DNA from: Rhizobium sp. AAP43
Lineage (GTDB): Bacteria; Pseudomonadota; Alphaproteobacteria; Rhizobiales; Rhizobiaceae
Assembly: GCF_001296045.1 (NCBI RefSeq)
Contig: NZ_LJHS01000060.1
Location: 1 to 64,000, forward strand
DNA: 64,000 nt
Direction: 5' to 3'
Of this stretch, positions 36,365-45,478 are shown in pieces. The position numbers and the translations under genes are program-made. The first letter of the stretch is position 1. Every line of letters begins with the position of its first letter. The notes beneath the pieces were generated by a model. That model saw nothing but the letters and a program-made list of their open reading frames with translations. It had not been told where the DNA came from and searched no databases.

Positions 36365-37846
36365 TTATCCCCCGAGGCCCCCCTCAAGATAGCGGCGCAA
36401 TGTGGCGGCAGTTCCCGCACTGCGCAAGGAGGTCAAGGCCTCTGTGAAGCGCTTGATGAATTGCGGATGTGTGCCGACTGCACCGAAAATATCATCAAGC
36501 GCGAGGAAGGCATTAGGCTCTTCGCGCGATGCGAGTGCAGCCGCATGAAGGCGTTCGGCGCTGCTGTCATTGAACACGATTGCCTTGCCGCTATCGCTCG
36601 TTCCTTCGAAGTAGCGGCACCACAGCGCCGAGACGAGGGCCAGTCCCTGTACGTCAAGGCCCTTGGCAAGCCGGTCTGCCGTCGAGGGCAGGATGAACTT
36701 CGGCTGGCGGTTGGAACCGTCCTGGGCGAGACGCGGGATCGTGTCCCCGATCTTCGGGTTGGAGAAACGGCGCTCGATGAGATCGAAATAGTCGTTCAGG
36801 CTGGTGTCCGGTACAGGCGGAACGACGGGGATGATCTCGTCTTTTTCGAGCTTGGCCAGAAAGGCCCGGATCAGGTCGTTTTCCATGGCTTCGTGGACGA
36901 AGTGGATGTCCATGAGCGCGGCCGGATAGGCGATGGCCGCATGGCCGCCGTTGAGGATGCGCAGCTTCATCAGCTCATAAGGGGCCACGTCCGGCACGAA
37001 GGTGACGCCGACCTTTTCAAGGGCCGGGCGACCGAGTGGGAACTTGTCTTCCAGCACCCATTGCTTGAATTCTTCGCAGAAGACAGGCCAGCCGTCGTCG
37101 ATGCCGTAGGTATCTCGGGTGATGGCGATTTCGCGCGGGCCCGTCGCCGGTGTGATGCGGTCGACCATGGCATTCGGGAAGGCGACATTCTTGTGGATCC
37201 AATGGGCGAAATCCGCATCCGAGAGCTTTGCGAGGCCGCAGACGGTGGCCTCGGTCACTTCGCCGTTTCCGGGAATGTTGTCGCAACACATGACGGTAAA
37301 GGGAGCAACGCCCCGGTCCCGGCGCAGCTTGAGTCCTGCGATGATCAACCCGAAGACGGTTTTCGGATGAGCCGGGTCAGCAGCATCGGCAACGATCGCC
37401 GGATGGTTCGGATCGAACTTGCCTGTTGCCGGATCGATGAAATAGCCACCTTCCGTGATGGTCATCGACACGATACGAATTGCCGGATTGGCCAGGGTCT
37501 CGATGATCTGGTCAAAGTCTGGCGCCGTGATGACATCGACCATCGGACCGGTCACGGTGGCAGCAGAGCGGGTCGTATCCTGTTCGACCACGGTGGTGAG
37601 GAAATCCTGCGCCTTCAATGTGTCGCGCATTTTCTGGTCTGAGGGCATGACCCCGGCACCGATAATGCCCCAGTCGTGGTCGAGACCCTCGTTGAACAGT
37701 TCATGCAGGTAAACGGCCATATGGGCACGGTGGAAATTGCCCACGCCGAAATGCAGGATCCCGGCGCTGATCTGGCTGCGGGCATAGGCCGGTATGGCCG
37801 CCGTCGTGATGGCGGGGATGTTGGCGAGCGAGAGTTTAGTGGTCAT
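36365..37846 (-). CDS. mtlK: Mannitol 2-dehydrogenase
   Basis: This 493-residue long-chain polyol dehydrogenase oxidises D-mannitol to fructose with NAD. The Rossmann start is GILHFGVGNFHRAHMAVYL and the catalytic Lys-Asn-His motif is KLRILNGGHAAIAYPAAL near residue 295. The ATEAT-like region VTEATVCGLAKLSDADF near residue 195 and the C-terminal helical domain are also as expected. Length fits MtlK/UxuB-type enzymes. It lies in the smo operon after the sorbitol dehydrogenase gene, as in Rhodobacter and Sinorhizobium. Confidence 0.93.
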   Translation of the reverse strand: MTTKLSLANIPAITTAAIPAYARSQISAGILHFGVGNFHRAHMAVYLHELFNEGLDHDWGIIGAGVMPSDQKMRDTLKAQDFLTTVVEQDTTRSAATVTGPMVDVITAPDFDQIIETLANPAIRIVSMTITEGGYFIDPATGKFDPNHPAIVADAADPAHPKTVFGLIIAGLKLRRDRGVAPFTVMCCDNIPGNGEVTEATVCGLAKLSDADFAHWIHKNVAFPNAMVDRITPATGPREIAITRDTYGIDDGWPVFCEEFKQWVLEDKFPLGRPALEKVGVTFVPDVAPYELMKLRILNGGHAAIAYPAALMDIHFVHEAMENDLIRAFLAKLEKDEIIPVVPPVPDTSLNDYFDLIERRFSNPKIGDTIPRLAQDGSNRQPKFILPSTADRLAKGLDVQGLALVSALWCRYFEGTSDSGKAIVFNDSSAERLHAAALASREEPNAFLALDDIFGAVGTHPQFIKRFTEALTSLRSAGTAATLRRYLEGGLGG

Positions 37847-37884
37847 GGTCGCATTCCTTGGCTCTGGGCTCCTGTTGGTTCCCG

Positions 37885-38661
37885 TCAGCTCATCCAGTTT
37901 CCGCCGTCGACATTGTAGGTCTGGGCAACGATGTAATCGGCATCCGTGCTGGCGAGGAAAATCGCCATGCCCGTCAGATCTTCCGCCCGGCCCATGCGGC
38001 CGAAGGGCACCGCTTCGCCGACGAGCTTTTTCTTCTCGCCGAGTGGCCGGTTTTCATACTTGGCAAACAGCGCGTCGACGCCGTCCCAATGTTCGCCGTC
38101 AACGACGCCAGGAGCGATCGCATTGACGTTGATGCCATGCTTGATCAGGTCGAGCCCGGCCGATTGGGTGAGTGAAATGATCGCGGCCTTGGTGGCGCAA
38201 TAAACCGCGACAAGAGCCTCGCCGCGCCGACCTGCCTGGCTCGCCATGTTGATGATCTTGCCGCCCCTGCCGCGGGCGATCATCGATTTCGCCGCCGCCT
38301 GGAGCATGAAAAGCGAGCCTGCGACGTTGATGGAAAACAGCCGGTCATAGCTTTGGCGCGTGATCTCGACGATTGGCGCGAGATCGAACAGGGCAGCGTT
38401 GTTGATCAGAATGTCGATCCCGCCGGTGCGCGCCTCAACGGCTGCAATGGCTGCGTCGATCGACGCCTGATCGGTCACATCGAGCGCCACTGCGTAAGCC
38501 TGGGGGCCGATCTCCGCAGCGGTCTTCTCTGCCCGTGCAAAGTCGATATCAGCGATGGCGACAGTTGCGCCCTCGCGCACATAGGCTTCGGCAAAGCTGC
38601 GACCGATGCCCCTGGCGGAGCCGGTAATGAGTGCCGATTTTCCGGAAAGTCTGCCGGTCAT
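37885..38661 (-). CDS. smoS: Sorbitol dehydrogenase, short-chain dehydrogenase family
   Basis: This 258-residue SDR enzyme has the cofactor motif TGSARGIGRSFAEA, the NNAA motif in ILINNAALF, the catalytic Ser in INMASQAGRRGEA and the YxxxK pair in VYCATKAA. It closely follows the SmoS pattern (NAD-dependent oxidation of sorbitol or galactitol to a ketose). The start overlaps the stop of the transporter ATPase gene by four bases, so it is translated as part of the smo message. Confidence 0.92.
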   Translation of the reverse strand: MTGRLSGKSALITGSARGIGRSFAEAYVREGATVAIADIDFARAEKTAAEIGPQAYAVALDVTDQASIDAAIAAVEARTGGIDILINNAALFDLAPIVEITRQSYDRLFSINVAGSLFMLQAAAKSMIARGRGGKIINMASQAGRRGEALVAVYCATKAAIISLTQSAGLDLIKHGINVNAIAPGVVDGEHWDGVDALFAKYENRPLGEKKKLVGEAVPFGRMGRAEDLTGMAIFLASTDADYIVAQTYNVDGGNWMS

Positions 38662-39656
38662 TGTGCAAGACCCTTGTCGTTGAAGCGATGGAGACGGCTT
38701 TCGTCCGGTGTCGCGTAGACAGTATCGCCATGGCGAACCGGCATTTCGCCGCTGACACGCGCGGTGATCGTGCCGTGATCTTCCGTCTGGATATGCAGGA
38801 AAGTGTCGGAGCCCAGATGTTCGGCGACTGTGACCTTGCCCTTCCAGGCGCCTTCAGTGGTCGACAGCGTCATGTGTTCGGGGCGAATGCCGATCGTATG
38901 CGCACCCTTCTCCAGAGCCTTGGGTCCGGAGATCAGGTTCATCTTCGGCGAGCCGATGAAGCCGGCGACGAAGAGGTTGCGCGGATTGCGATAGAGGTCG
39001 AGCGGCGAGCCGACCTGTTCGATGCGCCCCTTGTTGAGCACGACGATCTTGTCGGCCATTGTCATCGCTTCGACCTGGTCATGGGTGACGTAGATCGAGG
39101 TGGCCTTGAGCTTCTGATGCAGTTCCGAAATCTCGAGACGCATGTTGACGCGCAGCGCCGCATCAAGGTTCGACAGCGGTTCGTCGAAGAGGAAGCATTC
39201 CGGCGAGCGAACGATCGCGCGGCCGATGGCAACACGCTGACGCTGACCGCCCGAAAGGTTGCGCGGCTTGCGATCGAGATAGTCGGTGAGGTTGAGGATG
39301 TGGGCCGCTTCATTGACCTTGCGGTCGATCTCGGCCTTGTCCATCTTCGCCATTTTCAGCGGGAAGCCGATGTTCGAGCGCACGCTCATATGCGGGTAAA
39401 GTGCATAGGACTGGAAGACCATGGCCAGCCCGCGCTGCGACGGTGCCTTCTCGGTCGCATCCTTGCCGTCGATCAGGATCTTGCCGCCGGACACGTCTTC
39501 GAGACCCGCAATCAGGCGCAAAAGGGTGGATTTGCCGCAACCTGAAGGGCCGACGAAGACGGCGAATTCGCCATTGTTGATCTCGAGATCGATCGAGGGA
39601 ATGACCGAGACTTCGCCAAAGGTCTTCGACACGTTTTGAAGTGTGATGCTACCCAT
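38658..39656 (-). CDS. smoK: Polyol ABC transporter ATP-binding protein SmoK
   Basis: This 332-residue MalK-type ATPase has Walker A GPSGCGKST near residue 37, signature LSGGQRQRVAIGRAIVR near 134 and Walker B CFLFDEPLSNLDAALR. The switch-His region is YVTHDQVEAMT, and a C-terminal TOBE domain carries IGIRPEHMTLS. The ATG at 39656 (MGSITLQNVSKTFG) is chosen because the upstream in-frame extension overlaps the permease gene and has no similarity. It powers sorbitol/mannitol uptake through SmoF and SmoG. Confidence 0.93.
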   Translation of the reverse strand: MGSITLQNVSKTFGEVSVIPSIDLEINNGEFAVFVGPSGCGKSTLLRLIAGLEDVSGGKILIDGKDATEKAPSQRGLAMVFQSYALYPHMSVRSNIGFPLKMAKMDKAEIDRKVNEAAHILNLTDYLDRKPRNLSGGQRQRVAIGRAIVRSPECFLFDEPLSNLDAALRVNMRLEISELHQKLKATSIYVTHDQVEAMTMADKIVVLNKGRIEQVGSPLDLYRNPRNLFVAGFIGSPKMNLISGPKALEKGAHTIGIRPEHMTLSTTEGAWKGKVTVAEHLGSDTFLHIQTEDHGTITARVSGEMPVRHGDTVYATPDESRLHRFNDKGLAQ

Positions 39657-39667
39657 CTTCTTATTCC

Positions 39668-40492
39668 TTACTTCACAGCGCCAAAGGTGAGGCCGCGGAC
39701 GAGTTGTTTCTGGCTGAACCAGCCGAGGATGACGATCGGGGCAATGGCGAGCGTCGAGGCTGCCGAAAGCTTGGCCCAGAAGAGACCCTGCGGGCTGGAG
39801 AAAGAGGCGATGAAGGCGGTGAGCGGGGCCGCGTTCGTCGTGGTGAGGCGGATCGTCCAGAAGGCCTCGTTCCATGCCAGGATGACATTGAGCAGCATGG
39901 TGGAGGCGATGCCCGGGACCGCCATCGGGGTCAGGACATAGACGATTTCGTTGAGAAGCGAGGCGCCATCCATGCGGGCGGCTTCAAGGATCTCGCCCGG
40001 GATTTCGCGGAAGTAGGTGTAGAGCATCCAGACCACGATCGGCAGGTTGATCATCATCAGCATGATGGTGAGCCCGATCCGGGTGTCGAGCAGGCCGAAA
40101 TCGCGGAAGATCAGATAGATCGGCACGAGCACTGCGACCGCCGGCATCATCTTGGTGGAGAGCATCCACATCAGGATGTCCTTGGTCTTCCGTGTCGGCG
40201 AGAAAGCCATGGCCCAGGCGGCTGGAATGGCAATCAGCAGCGCCAGGATGGTCGAGCCGACTGAGATGACGACCGAGTTCATGAAGGGCTTGAAGTAGTC
40301 GCGCTGCGTCTGAACCGTCACGTAGTTTTCGAGCGTGAAGGACGGGACCAGGTTGAAGCCCTGGATCGCCTCGGTCTCGGTCTTCAGCGAGGTGATGATC
40401 GTGTAGAGGATCGGGAAAAAGATGATCATTGCGATGGTCCAGGCCAGCGCGGTGAAGGCGATCTTCTTGCGGGCGGTGATGGCTCTTGCCAT
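39668..40492 (-). CDS. smoG: Polyol ABC transporter permease SmoG
   Basis: This 274-residue MalG-type permease has the first helix ALAWTIAMIIFFPILYTII, an extracellular loop with GFNLVPSFTLENYV, and the EAA loop EILEAARMDGASLLNEIVYVL near residue 190. It lies 11 bases upstream of smoK and 12 bases downstream of smoF. Confidence 0.92.
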   Translation of the reverse strand: MARAITARKKIAFTALAWTIAMIIFFPILYTIITSLKTETEAIQGFNLVPSFTLENYVTVQTQRDYFKPFMNSVVISVGSTILALLIAIPAAWAMAFSPTRKTKDILMWMLSTKMMPAVAVLVPIYLIFRDFGLLDTRIGLTIMLMMINLPIVVWMLYTYFREIPGEILEAARMDGASLLNEIVYVLTPMAVPGIASTMLLNVILAWNEAFWTIRLTTTNAAPLTAFIASFSSPQGLFWAKLSAASTLAIAPIVILGWFSQKQLVRGLTFGAVK

Positions 40493-40504
40493 GGTCTTGT
40501 CTCC

Positions 40505-41377
40505 TCAGCGGTCCAGGTTCTTGCCGACCGCGCGCATCAGGAAGAAGGCGACGATGTTGGCGAGGATGATGGCGATGATGCCGCCGGCCGATGCGCCGCC
40601 GACGTCGTAGCCGAGAAGGGCTGTCCGGTAGATCAGGAAAACCAGGTTTGTGGAGGCGTAGCCGGGGCCGCCATTGGTGGTGACGAGAATTTCCGCGTAG
40701 ACGCCGAGCAGGAAGATCGTCTGAATGAGAACGACGACCGTAATCGCGCGGGCGAGATGCGGAAGTGTCAGATAGATGAACTGGTTGATAAAGCCTGCGC
40801 CATCCATCTCCGCGGCTTCCTTCTGCTCGCCGTCGAGCGACTGAAGCGCGGTCAGAAGGATCAGCGTTGCGAACGGCAGCCACTGCCAGGCGACGATGAT
40901 GATGATCGAAAACAGCGGATATTGCGCGAACCAGTCAACGGGCTGGAAGCCGAAAAAGCGGTTGATATCGGCGAGCACACCATAGCCCGGATGCATGATC
41001 ATGTTCTTCCACACCAGCGCGGCCACCGGTGGCATGACGAAGAAAGGCGAGATGATCATGATGCGGACGATACCCTGACCGAACATCGGCTGGTCGAGCA
41101 GAAGCGCAATCGCAATGCCGCCGACAATCGTGATCAGCAGGACGCCACCGACGATCAGCAGCGTGTTCCAGATCGACTGGAAGAAGGCCGGATCGGTGTA
41201 GAAATACTTGTAATTGAACAGGCCGGCGAAGCTGACATTGGCCGGATTAAGCAGGTTATAGTTCTGGAATGAGAACCAGAGCGTCATTGCGAGCGGCACG
41301 ATCATCCAAACGAGGAGAAGGCCGACGGAAGGTGCCATCATCAGACGGGCAAGCGTCCGGGTGTTTTGCGTAGCCAT
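40505..41377 (-). CDS. smoF: Polyol ABC transporter permease SmoF
   Basis: This 290-residue MalF-type permease has the first helix APSVGLLLVWMIVPLAMTLWF and the EAA loop EQKEAAEMDGAGFINQFIYLTL near residue 190, followed by a further helix. It is separated from smoE by 167 bases that hold a hairpin, the only sizeable gap within the operon. Confidence 0.92.
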   Translation of the reverse strand: MATQNTRTLARLMMAPSVGLLLVWMIVPLAMTLWFSFQNYNLLNPANVSFAGLFNYKYFYTDPAFFQSIWNTLLIVGGVLLITIVGGIAIALLLDQPMFGQGIVRIMIISPFFVMPPVAALVWKNMIMHPGYGVLADINRFFGFQPVDWFAQYPLFSIIIIVAWQWLPFATLILLTALQSLDGEQKEAAEMDGAGFINQFIYLTLPHLARAITVVVLIQTIFLLGVYAEILVTTNGGPGYASTNLVFLIYRTALLGYDVGGASAGGIIAIILANIVAFFLMRAVGKNLDR

Positions 41378-41500
41378 GGGTTTTGATCTCTTGCAGAGGC
41401 TGGCACTCCGACGTCGGGCGCTCAGGCTCGTCTATCCAGACGGGGCAATTTTCGGCGGAGCCGGGCGGGGCCATCGAACCCGCTGTCTTCCGTCAAGAGT

Positions 41501-41529
41501 GCCGCCCGAACCTTCAAGGCCCGGACGGC
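41501..41529 (-). other. Intercistronic hairpin between smoE and smoF
   Basis: GCCGCCC (41501-41507) pairs with GGACGGC (41523-41529) with one G-T pair, and the inner CCTT/AAGG adds to the fold. It is weaker than the hairpins after the other binding-protein genes but lies in the same place, just after the smoE stop. Confidence 0.5.
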
Positions 41530-41544
41530 ATCTTCGGGAGGATA

Positions 41545-42858
41545 TTACTTGATGTAACCGCCGCGGGTCATTTCACGAACCGAGACTTCCTGAGCCTGTG
41601 CCAAGGCGTCGTCGACCGACATCTGACCGGCAAGTGCCGCCGAGAAGAGCTGGCCAACCGTGGTGCCAAGACCCTGGAATTCCGGGATGGCGACGAACTG
41701 GACGCCAACATAGGGAACGGGCTTGACGGTCGGGCTCTTCGGGTCAGCCGCATTGATCGAGTCAAGCGTCATCTTCGCGAAGGGCGCAGCCTTCTGGTAC
41801 TCGGCGTTCTCATAGAGAGACGTACGGGTGCCCGGAGGAACGTTGGCCCAGCCTTCCTTCGAAGCGACGAGCTCGGCATAGGCCTTGCTGGTTGCCCAGG
41901 AGATGAACTTCTCAGCCGATGCGGTCTTCTGCGAACCGGCCGGGATGGCGAGGTTCCAGGCCCAGAGCCAGTTGCCACGCTTGCCAAGACCGGTATCGGG
42001 AGCCAGTGCGAAGCCGACCTTGTCAGCAACGGTGGAGTCCTTCGGGTTGGTCACGAAGGATGCAGCAACCGTGGCGTCGATCCACATGCCGCACTTGCCC
42101 TGCTGGAACAGCGCGAGGTTCTCGTTGAAGCCGTTTGAGGATGCGCCCTGCGGGCCAGCATCGTTCATCAGCTTGACGTAGAAGTCGAGTGTGTTCTTCC
42201 ATTCCGGCTGATCGAACTGCGGCTGCCACTTTTCGTCGAACCAGCGTGCACCGAAGGCGTTGGACGTGGCCGTCAGGAAGGCCATGTTTTCGCCCCAGCC
42301 GGCCTTGCCGCGAAGGCAGATGCCGTTGATGTCATTGGCGCGGTCGGTCATCTTGCGTGCGGCGTCCGCCACGAATTCCCAGGTCGGGGCGTCGGGCATG
42401 GTGAGCCCAGCCTTCTCCATCAGATCCTTGCGGTACATGATGAACGAGGATTCGCCGTAGAACGGAGCGGCATAGAGCTTGCCGTCTTCGCCGGTGAGGC
42501 CCGAGCGGATGGCTGGCAGAAGGTCGTCCACGTCGTAGTCGGCGCCGAGATTGTCGAGGGCAACGAGCCAGCCCTGCTTTGCCCAGATCGGAACTTCATA
42601 GGTGCCGATGGTCATGATGTCATACTGGCCACCCTTGGTGGCGATGTCCGTCGTGACGCGTTCGCGCAGGACGTTTTCTTCCAGCGTGACCCACTCGACC
42701 TGAATGTCGGGATTGGCTGTGGTGAATTCCGACGTCAGACCCTGCATTCGGATCATGTCGCCGTTGTTGACCGTCGCGATGGTGAGGGTTTCGGCCGATG
42801 CCATGCCGGCAAGAACCAGTGCCGAGCATGCGCCCAGCAGTACAGACTTCAATTTCAT
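41545..42858 (-). CDS. smoE: Polyol ABC transporter substrate-binding protein SmoE
   Basis: This 437-residue periplasmic protein belongs to family-1 solute-binding proteins. The signal peptide is MKLKSVLLGACSALVLAGMASA, then ETLTIATVNNGDMIRMQGL. Conserved parts include MYRKDLMEKAGLTMPDAPTW near residue 140, GKCGMWIDATVAASF near 265 and AWNLAIPAGSQKTASAEKFI near 310. The ATG at 42858 has GGGAGGAAG just upstream. Ligands are probably sorbitol and mannitol, inferred from smoS and mtlK in the same operon. Confidence 0.92.
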   Translation of the reverse strand: MKLKSVLLGACSALVLAGMASAETLTIATVNNGDMIRMQGLTSEFTTANPDIQVEWVTLEENVLRERVTTDIATKGGQYDIMTIGTYEVPIWAKQGWLVALDNLGADYDVDDLLPAIRSGLTGEDGKLYAAPFYGESSFIMYRKDLMEKAGLTMPDAPTWEFVADAARKMTDRANDINGICLRGKAGWGENMAFLTATSNAFGARWFDEKWQPQFDQPEWKNTLDFYVKLMNDAGPQGASSNGFNENLALFQQGKCGMWIDATVAASFVTNPKDSTVADKVGFALAPDTGLGKRGNWLWAWNLAIPAGSQKTASAEKFISWATSKAYAELVASKEGWANVPPGTRTSLYENAEYQKAAPFAKMTLDSINAADPKSPTVKPVPYVGVQFVAIPEFQGLGTTVGQLFSAALAGQMSVDDALAQAQEVSVREMTRGGYIK

Positions 42859-42907
42859 GTCTTCCTCCCAGAAGGATTTTTTGAGCATTCGCTAAGCTCA
42901 TGGGCAA

Positions 42908-42936
42908 TTACTCACCAACAGGGCGCAATCTGTCAA
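42908..42936 (-). promoter_or_regulatory. Candidate smoE promoter
   Basis: TTGACA (42931-42936 on the minus strand), 17 bases, then GAGTAA. The -35 box is a perfect match and the -10 box is weak, which suits an activator-dependent promoter. The smoC gene ends just upstream, so the smo operon can be transcribed from its own promoter. Confidence 0.45.
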
Positions 42937-43010
42937 TGGGGTGAGCGACGGGTTACCCCCCTGAATTCAGTGAACAGGCTGATTTATATGCAGGAAAATT
43001 TGTAGACTGA

Positions 43011-43964
43011 TTACGATTGCAGCAAAAAGCGCGCTGTGATTTCGTCCGTGATCAGGCCGTTGACGTGTCCACCGCGAAGCGCGGCGCGGATCGCAGTGTG
43101 CTTGCGGGCACCTTGAGCGAGCCCGATGACAGTGGCCCGGTCGCGTGGCGGCAGCGACAGACTGGCCACACGATCATTCACCGGATGATCCAGCAGATGA
43201 CCTTCGGCATCGAAAACCCAGCCGCAGATCTCGCCGACGGCGCCGATATTCAGCAACTGCCGCATCTCCTCGCGATCGAGGAAGCCGTCGAGCAAAAGCG
43301 GTGCCTCCATGGTCATTTCGCCGACGCCGACAAAGGCGACATCGGATCGATGCCCGAGTTCGATCGTTGGTGCGACCAGGGGTTGGCGATGTAGAAGATC
43401 GCGCTCCTCACGCGAAGAGACGATGACGGGAAGAGGCATTGGGAAATGCGGCGCCTTCACCGCATCGGCCATCGAAAAGATGACGTTGAAATAGGCAGCC
43501 GAGCCGTCCGGACTGATATTGCCCGTGAGCGATACGATCTTGTGTTGCGGGCATTCCATTGGCGAGAGCTGGTCGATCACGGCGCGAAGTGTTCGGCCAG
43601 TTCCCATGGCGACGACCAGAGGCTCAGGCCGCTTCAGCCAGCGCTCAAGCTCAGCCGCGCCGGTTTCGGCAACGCCGATCGTGCTTGAGGACGATCCCGG
43701 ATCACTTGGCACGACTTCTACGGATTTCAGACCGTAGCGTTCCTTCACCCTTTCCGCATATTCAAGGCACTCGGCGATCGGATGATCAAGTCGGACTTTG
43801 ATGAGTTTTTCGGCCACAGCGAGCGACACGAGCCGCTGCGCCGTCTGACGCGACACGCCGAGGCTTTGCGCGATCTCGTCTTGCGTGCGACCGGCGACGT
43901 AATACAGCCAGCCCGCGCGAGCGGCCTCATCCAGGCGTGTTTGACCTTCTTGACGGCGTGCCAT
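43011..43964 (-). CDS. smoC: Sugar-binding transcriptional regulator SmoC (SorC/DeoR type)
   Basis: This 317-residue regulator has an N-terminal helix-turn-helix (YYVAGRTQDEIAQSLGVSRQ, then TAQRLVSLA) and a SorC-type sugar-phosphate-binding domain. VVAMGTGRTLRAVIDQLSP near residue 115, VSLTGNISPDGSA near 145 and the late DRATVIGLAQGARKHTAIRAALRGG are family marks. The ATG at 43964 follows GGAG. It lies upstream of smoE on the same strand, like smoC near smo genes in other alphaproteobacteria, and is the likely polyol-responsive regulator. A palindrome overlapping its own promoter suggests self-control. Confidence 0.9.
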   Translation of the reverse strand: MARRQEGQTRLDEAARAGWLYYVAGRTQDEIAQSLGVSRQTAQRLVSLAVAEKLIKVRLDHPIAECLEYAERVKERYGLKSVEVVPSDPGSSSSTIGVAETGAAELERWLKRPEPLVVAMGTGRTLRAVIDQLSPMECPQHKIVSLTGNISPDGSAAYFNVIFSMADAVKAPHFPMPLPVIVSSREERDLLHRQPLVAPTIELGHRSDVAFVGVGEMTMEAPLLLDGFLDREEMRQLLNIGAVGEICGWVFDAEGHLLDHPVNDRVASLSLPPRDRATVIGLAQGARKHTAIRAALRGGHVNGLITDEITARFLLQS

Positions 43965-44000
43965 TGACTTCTCCAACTAGCCAACATGGCTGGGATGTTT

Positions 44001-44015
44001 TGACCTTAATGTCAA
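44001..44015 (-). promoter_or_regulatory. Palindrome overlapping the smoC promoter
   Basis: TGACCTTAATGTCA (44001-44014) is a 14-bp near-perfect palindrome (TGAC and GTCA arms, TTAA centre). It overlaps TTGACA (44010-44015, minus strand), the likely -35 box of smoC, about 40 bases upstream of its start. It is a candidate SmoC operator. Confidence 0.45.
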
Positions 44016-44074
44016 TCGTGGCCGCAAGACCTTGTCTGACAACCGGCTCCCCAATTCTGGTAGCATCGTATGCG

Positions 44075-44800
44075 TTACCTTGGAATGCTGGCGAAACCCT
44101 TACCCAGGATTGGTCCTGTCGGCCGCCCGGTCGGGGAGCCGCCGGCGGGTTCGATGGTGATCTCGTACAGCTGCGTTTCTTGCGGCGAAGGCAGTGCCGG
44201 TCCGTCAAGGGTCACCGTATTCCAGCCATCAAGCACACCGAGCGAAACTGGTCCGAGATCAGCGGAAGGCAGTGTCCAGACTTGTAGCGAACGGTCTGCC
44301 GGGACGGAAACGTCCACCAGCGGCACAACCTTGGCGCTGTCGTTGCCGAAGTCCTCGATCATCACCACGGGCTGGCCCTCGGCATTCATCAGGACAGCGA
44401 TCACCTGGGGTTCCGGGGATGACAGCACGGTATAAGTGAGCGACGCGACGAGCAACAAGGAGGCGGCAATGGCCGAAAGCGCAATGCCGCGCCAGCGATG
44501 CGTCCAGTTGTCATTCATTGGTTCCGGCCGAGACGGGGCAGGGCTTGTTGCCGCGTCCACAGGCTTCTCGGCGTTGGTCGCGCCCAGTCGCTGCTCGATG
44601 CGGGTCCACAGATCGGCCGGGACGGATGCGGCCGGGCCGGCCAGGTCAAGCTCGAGAAAGCGATCACGTGCTGCGCCGACTTCCCGGGCGAAGGCGTGAT
44701 CGGTGTCAATGTCACGTTCGGCCTTTGCGCGCTCACTATCGTCCATCAGGCCAAGCACGAAGGCATCAGCGCGTTCGCTCAGGCTTTGCCAGGTGCTCAT
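44075..44800 (-). CDS. Membrane anti-sigma factor (RskA/zinc-less type)
   Basis: The protein has about 241 residues. The N-terminal cytoplasmic part (about 1-85) has the helical anti-sigma fold with DAFVLGLMDDSERAKAERDI. One membrane helix (IALSAIAASLLLVASLTYTVL near residues 95-115) leads to a periplasmic RskA_C-like domain with VPLVDVSVPADRSLQVWTLP and LPSPQETQLYEITIEPAGGSPTGRPTGPIL. There is no zinc-binding HxxxCxxC motif. The start overlaps the sigma-factor stop by four bases (ATGA). By family it holds the sigma factor at the membrane until a signal leads to its cleavage. Confidence 0.9.
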   Translation of the reverse strand: MSTWQSLSERADAFVLGLMDDSERAKAERDIDTDHAFAREVGAARDRFLELDLAGPAASVPADLWTRIEQRLGATNAEKPVDAATSPAPSRPEPMNDNWTHRWRGIALSAIAASLLLVASLTYTVLSSPEPQVIAVLMNAEGQPVVMIEDFGNDSAKVVPLVDVSVPADRSLQVWTLPSADLGPVSLGVLDGWNTVTLDGPALPSPQETQLYEITIEPAGGSPTGRPTGPILGKGFASIPR

Positions 44801-45348
44801 GCCATGCACTCCCTCAAGGCGGTGAGTGATCGACGGATCCAGGCTTTGGTCGTCCCGAGTGGCAGCTTGAGCCGCCCCGCGATCTCGCCGTGGCTATAGC
44901 CGGAGACATAGGCCATCATCACTGTCCGGCGTCGCAGTTCATCGAGCCGCAAAAGGCAGGAACGCAACCGGCTCTTGGTATCAAGATCATCGAAGAGATC
45001 GGAATAGAGGGTCTCGGCGCCTTCGTCCTGCAGGCGATCCAGGCTTTCCGTTTCCGTGAGATCCTCGCGTCGTCCATCCCTTAGCGCGTTCAGGGCGCGG
45101 CTGCGGACGACAGCATAGATCCAGCCGCGGGCAGAACCACGATCGGGTTGGTACTGAAAGGCCTTGTTCCAGATTTGGACGAAGGCTTCCTGGACGATCT
45201 CTTCTGCAAGGTCGTGGCGGCGCAGAATGCGCTCGGCGATGGTCACCATGCGGGCGGATTCGCTCGTATAGATCCGCTCCAGACCGCGGCGGTCGCCGGC
45301 TGCGCAGGCATGAAGCGCCTGTTCCAGCGCCTGTTGGCTATCCTCCAT
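44797..45348 (-). CDS. ECF-family RNA polymerase sigma factor (SigK-like)
   Basis: This 183-residue extracytoplasmic-function sigma factor has region 2 in HDLAEEIVQEAFVQIWNKAFQYQPDRGSARGWIYAVVRSRALNALR (residues about 45-95, read in parts). Region 4 is LRRRTVMMAYVSGYSHGEIAGRLKLPLGTTKAWIRRSLTAL near the end. The ATG at 45348 has AGGGGAG before it. A second possible start at 45456 also has a strong site (GAAGGAG) and would add 36 residues, and the likely promoter lies just upstream of that second start. It is cotranscribed with the anti-sigma gene. Confidence 0.9.
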   Translation of the reverse strand: MEDSQQALEQALHACAAGDRRGLERIYTSESARMVTIAERILRRHDLAEEIVQEAFVQIWNKAFQYQPDRGSARGWIYAVVRSRALNALRDGRREDLTETESLDRLQDEGAETLYSDLFDDLDTKSRLRSCLLRLDELRRRTVMMAYVSGYSHGEIAGRLKLPLGTTKAWIRRSLTALRECMA

Positions 45349-45478
45349 TCCATCTCCCCTCGCTGCCTCCGAGCGAAAGTAGGCGAAACCTTGGGTTTGG
45401 CAACTGGGCCTTGGCTGGATCACTGTCATCTGTCGCATATCGAGCATCACCTGCATCTCGCTCTCCTTCAAATGAGAG

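Noticed and set aside
36065..37642. 525-codon open frame opposite mtlK
   Set aside because: Shadow of mtlK and the HAD gene; no recognisable domain or ribosome-binding site.
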